Assembly (NCBI RefSeq): GCF_900116685.1
Contig: NZ_FPBL01000001.1
Coordinates: forward strand, 186,001 to 250,000
DNA: 64,000 nt
Reading direction: 5' to 3'
Source of the DNA: Nitrosomonas eutropha
GTDB taxonomy: Bacteria; Pseudomonadota; Gammaproteobacteria; Burkholderiales; Nitrosomonadaceae
Shown here: positions 57,005 to 64,000 of the stretch, one piece after another
Numbering within the stretch: the stretch's first letter is position 1
Layout of the letters: every line of letters starts with the position of its first letter
Position numbers and translations under genes: made by a program
Notes under the pieces: generated by a model
Databases searched by the model: none
Told to the model about the DNA's origin: nothing
Seen by the model: only the letters and a program-made list of their open reading frames with translations

Positions 57005-58516
57005 TCAGGCAAGGAAAAACTGATAGGCAGGATTATTGCTTTCATCATCAAATTCATAACCCAGATCGTCCAGGAAATGCATAAATGCATCTTTTTCCTG
57101 TGGGAGCACTTGTATCCCAATCAGGACACGGCCGAAATCAGCACCATGATTACGATAATGAAACAAACTGATATTCCAGCGATCGCTCATTTTGTTCAGA
57201 AAATTCATGAGTGCCCCTGGACGATCTGGAAATTCAAATCGATACAGAACTTCATGGCTGACTTCCCTGGAATGCCCACCCACCATGTGGCGGATATGCA
57301 GCTTCGCCATCTCGTTGTCAGTCATATCTTCCGCACGCAAATTATTCGCTTGCAGAATCTGGATCAGATTCAATGCTTCTTCGCGATTACGGACTGATAT
57401 ACCCACAAAGACATGTGCTTTTTGAGGATCCGCATAGCGGTAATTAAATTCCGTGATGTTGCGAGCGCCCACCAGGTTACAAAACTGTTTGAAGCTGCCA
57501 GGTTTTTCAGGAATCGTCACCGCCAGGATTGCTTCACGCTGTTCACCCAGCTCAGCCCGTTCAGAAACGTGGCGCAGTCGGTCAAAATTCATGTTTGCCC
57601 CTGATGCGATTGCAATCAGGGTTTCATGCAGCAAGTTATTTTGTTTCGCGTATACCTTTAGCCCGGCCACCGAAAGCGCACCGGAAGGTTCTACAATCGA
57701 GCGCGTATCCTCAAATATGTCCTTGATCGCAGCGCAAATGGCATCCGAGTCCACTAGCAGAATGTCATCCACCAGCTTACGGCATAGTCGGAAAGTTTCC
57801 TTTCCCACCTGACGCACAGCCACACCATCCGCAAATAAACCTACTTGCGGGAGCTCAACACAATAACCTGCCTGCAGAGAGCGATACATGGCATTTGAAT
57901 CCGTTGGCTCAACTCCGATTATCCGGATATCCGGGCGAAGTCGTTTCACATACGCAGCAATACCGGAAATTAACCCCCCCCCACCAATCGGGACAAAAAT
58001 CGCATGAATTTTCCCGGGATGCTGACGCAAAATTTCCATGGCAATCGTACCTTGCCCGGCGATCACATCCGGATCATCGTAAGGATGAATGAATTCAACC
58101 CCTTTTTCCCTGGCAAGATTCAGCGCATATTCGTAGGCATCATTATAGGAATCCCCCTGCAGCAGTACTGCAGCACCCATTGCCATTACTGCATTGATCT
58201 TGATCTGCGGCGTGGTGGTTGGCATAACGATTGTGGCGGAGCAACCCAGCTTTTGCGCTGCCAGTGCTACACCTTGCGCATGATTTCCCGCTGAGGCAGC
58301 GACCACACCTTGCTGCAATACACCAGAATGCAATCTGGCCATCTTGTTATAAGCACCACGCAGCTTGAAGGAAAAAACCTGCTGCATATCCTCTCTTTTA
58401 AGCAATACACGGTTATGAATACGGGCAGATAATGATGGCGCCGGATCTAGGCGTGTTTCAACCGCAACGTCATAGACATGTGCGGTCAATATCCTTTCAA
58501 GATAATCGTTAATCAT
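57005..58516 (-). CDS. ilvA: Threonine dehydratase, biosynthetic
   Basis: 503 aa. PLP lysine is Lys51 in SFKLRGAYNKM; the glycine loop is SAGNHAQGVAL. Two ACT-like regulatory domains fill the C-terminal ~180 residues, so the enzyme should be inhibited by isoleucine. It makes 2-oxobutanoate, the first step to isoleucine. Confidence 0.96.
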   Translation of the reverse strand: MINDYLERILTAHVYDVAVETRLDPAPSLSARIHNRVLLKREDMQQVFSFKLRGAYNKMARLHSGVLQQGVVAASAGNHAQGVALAAQKLGCSATIVMPTTTPQIKINAVMAMGAAVLLQGDSYNDAYEYALNLAREKGVEFIHPYDDPDVIAGQGTIAMEILRQHPGKIHAIFVPIGGGGLISGIAAYVKRLRPDIRIIGVEPTDSNAMYRSLQAGYCVELPQVGLFADGVAVRQVGKETFRLCRKLVDDILLVDSDAICAAIKDIFEDTRSIVEPSGALSVAGLKVYAKQNNLLHETLIAIASGANMNFDRLRHVSERAELGEQREAILAVTIPEKPGSFKQFCNLVGARNITEFNYRYADPQKAHVFVGISVRNREEALNLIQILQANNLRAEDMTDNEMAKLHIRHMVGGHSREVSHEVLYRFEFPDRPGALMNFLNKMSDRWNISLFHYRNHGADFGRVLIGIQVLPQEKDAFMHFLDDLGYEFDDESNNPAYQFFLA

Positions 58517-58635
58517 GATGGCAAGGTTTTAGAGGTATCACAGTAGTTGTGAGTGAGAACCGGTAGCGAAATCTATTGCTGCTTGTATTCTGTTTCAAGC
58601 AAAGATAGTGGTACCGGTTGTAATAAATTATGAGT

Positions 58636-59811
58636 CTACTGTAGTCCTCGAGCGAGATCTGCCTTGATATCTTCCGGTGATTCCAGGCCAACTGCAATAC
58701 GCAGCAGACCATCGCTGACTCCGGCAGCTGCGCGCGCCTCCTGGCTGATACGCCCATGCGTTGTAGTGGCAGGATGAGTCAGTGTGCTTTTGGTGTCGCC
58801 AAGATTGGCAGTAATCGACATGAGCCGCGCAGCATCTACAATACGCCAGGCCGCCTCTTTACCGCCTTTTGCCTCGAATGACACAATGCTGCCACCAGTT
58901 TTCTGCTGGCGCATCGCCAGTGTATGCTGCGGATGAGACGGCAGACCTGGGTAAAACACACGTGCTACATTAGGGTGTGCTTCCAGCCAGCGCGCGACTT
59001 CCAGTGCATGATCAGAGTGTGCTTTTACCCGTATACTTAATGTTTCAAGTCCTTTCAGAATAATCCAGGCATTGAATGCACTCAGCGCCGGGCCGGCTGT
59101 CCGCAAGAAACCGAATATACCGCTATCCATCAGCAAATCACGTTTACCCAGTATTGCCCCTCCCAGGATTCTGCCCTGCCCGTCCAGATATTTTGTGGCT
59201 GAATGAATGACCAGATCTGCACCCAGTTTCAGCGGTTGTTGCACAACCGGGGTACAAAAACTGTTGTCAACCGCCAGCCACACCCCAATCCGCTTGGCGA
59301 TGTCTGCCAATGCAGCGATATCGGAAATTTCCGTGAGTGGATTGGAGGGAGTTTCCATAAAAAACAGTTTGGTGTTCGGCTTGGCTGCTGCCTGCCATTC
59401 ACTCGGATCGGTTGCAGAAACAAAAGTGGTTTCGATATTGAAACGGCTTAGGATATTGTTAAACAGGCCAACAGTGGATCCAAATAGGCTGCGTGAGGCA
59501 ACGATATGATCACCAGCTGAAAGCAGTCCCATGACGCAGGTCGTAATTGCTGCCATACCGGTGGCTGTTGCGATACAGGCCTCCGCTCCTTCCAGCACAG
59601 CCAGGCGTTCCTGCATGGCAGTTACTGTCGGGTTAGTAAAGCGCGAATAGATATTGCCGGGTTCTTGCCCTGAGAACCGTGCAGCTGCCTGGGCTGCACT
59701 ATCAAACACAAAACTTGAAGTCAGATAGAGTGATTCCGAATGTTCGTTAAACTGACTGCGATGGACGCCGGTATGAATGGCCAGCGTTTGGAGATCTAAT
59801 TCATTTGTCAT
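58636..59811 (-). CDS. metZ: O-succinylhomoserine sulfhydrylase
   Basis: 391 aa Cys/Met metabolism PLP enzyme. PLP lysine Lys207 in HSATKYLDGQ. It makes homocysteine from O-succinylhomoserine and sulfide. Position after purF and cvpA is the usual one for metZ in Pseudomonas and Betaproteobacteria, which supports metZ over metB or metC. 16 bp after purF. Confidence 0.94.
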   Translation of the reverse strand: MTNELDLQTLAIHTGVHRSQFNEHSESLYLTSSFVFDSAAQAAARFSGQEPGNIYSRFTNPTVTAMQERLAVLEGAEACIATATGMAAITTCVMGLLSAGDHIVASRSLFGSTVGLFNNILSRFNIETTFVSATDPSEWQAAAKPNTKLFFMETPSNPLTEISDIAALADIAKRIGVWLAVDNSFCTPVVQQPLKLGADLVIHSATKYLDGQGRILGGAILGKRDLLMDSGIFGFLRTAGPALSAFNAWIILKGLETLSIRVKAHSDHALEVARWLEAHPNVARVFYPGLPSHPQHTLAMRQQKTGGSIVSFEAKGGKEAAWRIVDAARLMSITANLGDTKSTLTHPATTTHGRISQEARAAAGVSDGLLRIAVGLESPEDIKADLARGLQ

Positions 59812-59827
59812 GATCGTTTCTATGTGG

Positions 59828-61345
59828 TTAATCCATTGGGAGCAGGGTTAAATCAAGTTGGGTAGTGCGCTCACCTTGTGATAACCCAAGACTGTTACGC
59901 TGCGATTCGATTCTGTAAAGATATTCCTGAGTGACACTGCCTGTTATATAATGCCCGTCAAAACAAGAGGTTTCAAAATTTGTGATGCGAGGATTGACCT
60001 GAGCAACCGCCTGCTTGAGTGCATCCAGATTTTGATAGATTAGATAATCCGCACCAATTTCACGACATATTTCTTCATCGGTACGATTTGTCGCAATCAG
60101 TTCCTGGCGGGTCGGCATATCTATACCATATACGTTAGGGAAACGTACTGGTGGCGCTGCCGAAGCGAAGTAAATTTTAAGTGCTCCCGCTTCACGCGCC
60201 ATTTGAACAATCTCCCGGCTGGTAGTGCCGCGCACAATGGAATCATCAACCAGTAGTACGTTCTTGCCACGAAATTCAATCTCGATAGCATTTAATTTCT
60301 GCCGAACCGATTTCCGGCGCTGCTGCTGCCCTGGCATAATAAACGTTCTGCCTACATAGCGATTTTTGACAAATCCTTCCCTGAAACTGATTCCAAGGCG
60401 ATTGGCAAGCTGCATGGCACTTGGACGACTGGATTCCGGAACCGGTATTACAACATCAATATCCAGATGCCGCATGGAAGTGCTGATTTTATCTGCCAGG
60501 TTCACGCCCATATTGAGACGAGTCTCATAAACTGAGATGCTATCCAGCATTGAATCAGGACGAGCCAAATAAACATATTCAAAAATACAGGGATTCAGAC
60601 TGGTGCGAGCAGCACACTGATGGCTGTAGAAGTGCCCTTCCATATCAATAAAAACTGCTTCTCCAGGTGCAACATCCCGGATCAGACGGAAACCCAATGT
60701 ATCTAGCGCCACACTTTCGGAAGCAACCATGTATTCAGTACCAGCATTCGTTTCCACGGACCCGAATACCAGCGGCCTGATCCCGTGCGGATCGCGAAAA
60801 GCCAGTAAACCATAACCTGCAATCATTGCAATCACTGCATAAGCACCCTGACAACGCTCGTGCACACCGGAAACTGCCGAGAAAATTTCAGCCGGATCAA
60901 GCTGGTAACCTGTCGCACGCTCCTGCAGCTCATGTGCCAGCACATTTAGTAATACTTCCGAATCAGAATGCGTGTTTACGTGACGACGATCTGCTAGAAA
61001 CAGCTCCTGATTGAGCACATCCGCATTGGTCAGGTTGCCATTATGCGCCAGCACAATACCAAACGGAGAATTTACATAAAAGGGTTGTGCTTCAGCAGGA
61101 GAATTTGATGATCCTGTTGTGGGGTAACGAACATGTCCGATTCCCATATGCCCTGGCAGCGCACGCATATCCCGGGTGCGAAATACATCCCGTACCATAC
61201 CTGGCCCTTTGTGCATATGAAAACTGTTACCCTGCGCGGTAACGATGCCTGCAGCATCCTGGCCACGATGCTGCAGCATTAACAGGCCATCATAGAGCAA
61301 CTGATTGGCGGGGGAACGGGCTACCACACCTAGAATTCCACACAT
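59828..61345 (-). CDS. purF: Amidophosphoribosyltransferase
   Basis: 505 aa. First committed step of purine synthesis: PRPP plus glutamine to phosphoribosylamine. Starts MCGILGVV, so Cys2 becomes the N-terminal nucleophile without a propeptide. The PRPP loop is [18 protein letters not shown]. No Fe-S cysteine set is evident. Confidence 0.97.
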   Translation of the reverse strand: MCGILGVVARSPANQLLYDGLLMLQHRGQDAAGIVTAQGNSFHMHKGPGMVRDVFRTRDMRALPGHMGIGHVRYPTTGSSNSPAEAQPFYVNSPFGIVLAHNGNLTNADVLNQELFLADRRHVNTHSDSEVLLNVLAHELQERATGYQLDPAEIFSAVSGVHERCQGAYAVIAMIAGYGLLAFRDPHGIRPLVFGSVETNAGTEYMVASESVALDTLGFRLIRDVAPGEAVFIDMEGHFYSHQCAARTSLNPCIFEYVYLARPDSMLDSISVYETRLNMGVNLADKISTSMRHLDIDVVIPVPESSRPSAMQLANRLGISFREGFVKNRYVGRTFIMPGQQQRRKSVRQKLNAIEIEFRGKNVLLVDDSIVRGTTSREIVQMAREAGALKIYFASAAPPVRFPNVYGIDMPTRQELIATNRTDEEICREIGADYLIYQNLDALKQAVAQVNPRITNFETSCFDGHYITGSVTQEYLYRIESQRNSLGLSQGERTTQLDLTLLPMD

Positions 61346-61451
61346 AGCGAGCTCGCTGAAAAAGTGGATTAAAAAACTTGTAAAACTAGCAGTTCATATC
61401 TGTATTGGTTACAAGACATAAAATTTTCATACAGTTAAGCCTGGACTCAGG

Positions 61452-61946
61452 CTATCTGGCAAAACCAATAAGATTTCTGAAATCCCGGGGTAGCCAGGGA
61501 ATTACATCGGCCGCCATTATCTCTAGGGGTTCACTCAATACCGCCTGCTGCCAGAAGGGTTGTTGCGGAAGCGGAGTAAAACCGGCTGCCGTTATCAGAA
61601 ACAATATGATTACCAATCCACGCACGATTCCGAACAACGCACCCAGCATTCTGTCTATCAAGCCCAACCCTACTCCCCTCACCAGAACAGATAACAGCCT
61701 GGATACGAGCATTGTTGCCAGAAGAACAACAAAAAACGTCACACTGAAAGCCGTCAACATGCGAATGGATTCATTTACGATCCAGTCTGATAACAAGGGA
61801 GCAGCATTTACTGAATAACGACTGGCAACAAAGAAGGCAATTATCCAGGCAAGAAGTGATACGATTTCATGTACCAGACCGCGCGTGACACTCAATAAAG
61901 CTGAGAAAGATATGATTCCGATAACGATGTAATCGAAAATCGTCAT
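61452..61946 (-). CDS. cvpA: CvpA family membrane protein
   Basis: 164 aa with four hydrophobic helices (FDYIVIGIISFSALLSV, ..., GLVIILFLITAAGF). In E. coli CvpA is needed for colicin V production and purF expression context. Its start overlaps the SPOR protein stop (ATGA type at 61943-61946), indicating coupling. Confidence 0.93.
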   Translation of the reverse strand: MTIFDYIVIGIISFSALLSVTRGLVHEIVSLLAWIIAFFVASRYSVNAAPLLSDWIVNESIRMLTAFSVTFFVVLLATMLVSRLLSVLVRGVGLGLIDRMLGALFGIVRGLVIILFLITAAGFTPLPQQPFWQQAVLSEPLEIMAADVIPWLPRDFRNLIGFAR

Positions 61947-62614
61947 CTGGTTGTTACTACACCGCTCAAACCAATTTTTTTCAACCGTTCATGCTCTGCT
62001 TCAGCTGCTTCTCGCGTAGGAAAAGGGCCGATCCGCACACGAGTCATTTCATTACTGCCAACCTTGATTGTTTCGGTATATGCTCTTACCCCGTTTGAGA
62101 CAAGATTTTGCTGTTGCTGCTTGGCTTTAGAAACATCAGAAAATGCACCCAGCTGAATGACAAATGAGCCGTCTTGTATTTTTACATTATCACTTATAGA
62201 TACTTTTTCTTGAACAGTGGTAGTTTTTCCTTGAATAGCCGGAGCTGATTTTGCCAGCACTGGCTTCCTGGCAGGAATCGGTATTCCATCGAAACCACTA
62301 TCACTCGATCCGCTATTTTCAATTTTCCCGGAACGCTCAGGATCGCTGAAAGGTAATGGTTTATCCAGTTCCCGGGGAACTTCTGCCTCATCATCGACCA
62401 TTGCATTTTCCGGTGTCATCCAAGGATAAGTTTCAGAAGTCAGCTCTTCGGAAGGTATCTGAATATCAATTTCCTGCTGTTCTTGCTGAGGCTCATCATC
62501 AAGAATCATGGGCAAGAATACTACCGACACAATAACGAGCAAAATAGCGCCAATCAGGCGCTTTCTGGCACGCTTCCTCAGGGAAATTTCTTCTTCATTG
62601 ACGCTGCTGGTCAT
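61943..62614 (-). CDS. dedD: SPOR domain protein (DedD-like)
   Basis: 223 aa. Short cytoplasmic basic N-terminus, one membrane helix (LIGAILLVIVSVVFLPMIL), a Pro/Glu/Ser-rich periplasmic linker, and a C-terminal SPOR domain (about 150-220: GSFVIQLGAFSDVSKAKQQQ...) that binds denuded septal peptidoglycan. Cell-division association is inferred from the family. Confidence 0.92.
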   Translation of the reverse strand: MTSSVNEEEISLRKRARKRLIGAILLVIVSVVFLPMILDDEPQQEQQEIDIQIPSEELTSETYPWMTPENAMVDDEAEVPRELDKPLPFSDPERSGKIENSGSSDSGFDGIPIPARKPVLAKSAPAIQGKTTTVQEKVSISDNVKIQDGSFVIQLGAFSDVSKAKQQQQNLVSNGVRAYTETIKVGSNEMTRVRIGPFPTREAAEAEHERLKKIGLSGVVTTR

Positions 62615-62633
62615 TTTTTATACCTGCCTACCT

Positions 62634-63920
62634 TTAAGAAACCGTCCCGCCATGATTCTTCAATATCAAGCTGACGGTATGAAACGATCCAAAAACGCAT
62701 ATTCTATCATCACTACTGGCATGTTCACGCGCGTAAACATAGGCATTTCGTACACTCTGAAATGCACGTACATGCTCCTGTTCTTCTATCCCGGCATCTT
62801 TAAGCGCCTTCAGCATTTCATCCCCTGTTGCGCCTCTTGCCACATCCAGGCCCGCTATCAACCAGTAATCCACATTGTTTTTCAGCACCCGGATCGTACC
62901 AGCCATATCCTTATCTTTCAGCATACCCGCGATTGCATAAGTACATCCTTTTACTGGCATGGCTTCCAGATTGTCCAATAATTTACGAGCTGCGGCAGGA
63001 TTATGCGCCACGTCCAGAATAATCGCAGGCCTTGCTGAAATTATCTGAAATCTACCTGCCAGGGTTGCCTCAGCCAACCCCCGTCGTATGGCATTCATTG
63101 GAACAGGCAGTGTTCCTTCCATAGCCTCCAGTGCTGCCAGAGCAGCGCTTGCATTTTGCAGCTGGTATTCCCCTTTAAGCGCTGGTAATGACAAGTTATA
63201 GCGATGCGCTCCCTCATAGCACCATTGCAGATTATCCTGCGTGTAGCTAAAGTTTTTGTTGATGCAAGATAGTATGGCGCCCGTCACCTTCATTTTTGGA
63301 AGGAGATCGGCTGGTATATCCGGTTCAGTACAAATTGCCGGTTTATCTGGCCTGAAGATACCAATTTTTTCCTGGCCAATGGCTTCTCGGGTGGATCCAA
63401 GATAATCCATGTGATCCAGGTCAATACTGGTCAGGATGGCGCAATCCGTATCAAATACATTAACCGCATCAAGCCGGCCGCCTAATCCCACTTCCAGAAT
63501 TGCTATATCCACTTGTGCCCGCACAAATATCAGCATGGCGGCCAAGGTGCCAAATTCAAAATAAGTCAGCGTAACCTGGATTGATTCACGTACAGATTCA
63601 ATTTCAGCAAATACACTACACAAAACTTCGTCAGCAATCGCGTGCTGATCAATCCGTATTCGTTCGCCATAATGCAGTAAATGTGGTGATGTATAACAAC
63701 CTACCCGATAGGATGCATGACCGAGTATCGATTCGAGCATGGTACAAACCGAGCCTTTGCCATTTGTACCAGCAACCGTAATGACAGGAAATTCGGGTAT
63801 TAACCTCAAAGCATCTCTTACTTTCTTCACTCGCTCCAGACCCATATCAATTGCCCTTGGATGAAGTTTTTCAAGGTAGAGCAACCAGTCATCCAAAGTC
63901 ATTGATCGGACATCCATCAT
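62634..63920 (-). CDS. folC: Bifunctional folylpolyglutamate / dihydrofolate synthase
   Basis: 428 aa. P-loop GTNGKGSVCTMLESIL near residue 50, then HPDxxxTNI-like LDHMDYLGSTREAIG and the C-terminal DVAHNPAAA of the Mur ligase-like fold. Adds glutamate to dihydropteroate and folates. An alternative start is the ATG at 63902 (MTLDDWLLYL). First of the folC-dedD-cvpA-purF-metZ series; accD is usually upstream, outside this window. Confidence 0.96.
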   Translation of the reverse strand: MMDVRSMTLDDWLLYLEKLHPRAIDMGLERVKKVRDALRLIPEFPVITVAGTNGKGSVCTMLESILGHASYRVGCYTSPHLLHYGERIRIDQHAIADEVLCSVFAEIESVRESIQVTLTYFEFGTLAAMLIFVRAQVDIAILEVGLGGRLDAVNVFDTDCAILTSIDLDHMDYLGSTREAIGQEKIGIFRPDKPAICTEPDIPADLLPKMKVTGAILSCINKNFSYTQDNLQWCYEGAHRYNLSLPALKGEYQLQNASAALAALEAMEGTLPVPMNAIRRGLAEATLAGRFQIISARPAIILDVAHNPAAARKLLDNLEAMPVKGCTYAIAGMLKDKDMAGTIRVLKNNVDYWLIAGLDVARGATGDEMLKALKDAGIEEQEHVRAFQSVRNAYVYAREHASSDDRICVFGSFHTVSLILKNHGGTVS

Positions 63921-64000
63921 CGATCTGGAAGAAATAAGGTAAAAGAGACGCTCGCCATGACAGCGAGCAGTAGATTCACATTATCCCTTTTAGTCAACAC

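Noticed and set aside
1-64000. CRISPR array, tRNA or rRNA genes
   Set aside because: No regularly spaced repeats, no recognisable cloverleaf and no rRNA segments were seen on either strand by eye.

Overview
The window reads as one contiguous stretch of a Gram-negative, betaproteobacterial chromosome. The run folC - SPOR protein - cvpA - purF - metZ at the right end, the PilJ/ChpA pair, an EVE gene beside a 6S RNA, fur divergent from bamE, and a PEP-CTERM protein all fit Betaproteobacteria. I infer a member of the Nitrosomonadales, possibly Nitrosomonas. No ammonia-oxidation gene lies here, so the genus is a guess.

Layout. 0-9.2 kb: PEP-CTERM exoprotein, metG, apbC/mrp, dcd, a cupin, an MtfA-type peptidase and a large cation P-type ATPase. 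9.2-11.1 kb: a gene-poor stretch and a solitary protein with a type I restriction R-subunit N-terminal domain. 11.2-17.3 kb: an OprC-like TonB-dependent copper receptor divergent from a TetR / HlyD / FtsX-type permease / ABC ATPase operon, with a perfect palindrome over the TetR promoter. 17.5-19.4 kb: fur, bamE, dapB. 19.5-20.5 kb: wreckage of an IS200/IS605 element (tnpA without its HUH motif, tnpB cut to 34 codons) and a broken hsdR tail. 20.6-28.2 kb: apaH, then on the minus strand gcvT-gcvH-gcvPA-gcvPB-pfkB-plsC, led by a tandem glycine riboswitch and a recognisable promoter.

28.2-31.0 kb is a decayed Rhs locus: a core fragment with a nonsense codon and a frameshift, a Ntox50-like toxin tip, a likely immunity gene, an orphan second toxin tip, and a duplicated 459-bp piece of the core. 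31-35.9 kb: hemF, aroC, three small envelope proteins (Gly/Tyr-rich secreted protein, TraT-like lipoprotein, Spy-like protein) and queH. 36.1-38.6 kb: a compact three-gene operon of AAA ATPase, PIN-like nuclease and RNA ligase, which I cannot match to a named system. 38.7-43.5 kb: DUF202 protein, catalase, DUF3422 protein, TSUP permease, EVE protein and 6S RNA.

43.7-49.2 kb: a type I restriction locus (hsdR, hsdM) whose hsdS is cut after about 19 codons by a degenerate IS5-family element. The other flank of that element is the C-terminal tail of an unrelated sulfatase-like gene, so a deletion or recombination through IS copies is likely. 49.4-56.7 kb: a ChpA/PilL-like hybrid kinase and PilJ. 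57-63.9 kb: ilvA, metZ, purF, cvpA, a SPOR protein and folC.

Taken together this is mostly housekeeping DNA broken by four accessory patches (9-11, 19.5-20.5, 28-31 and 36-49 kb). These carry restriction, toxin/immunity and RNA-processing functions and several pseudogenes. All calls come from reading the sequence; no database search was run.
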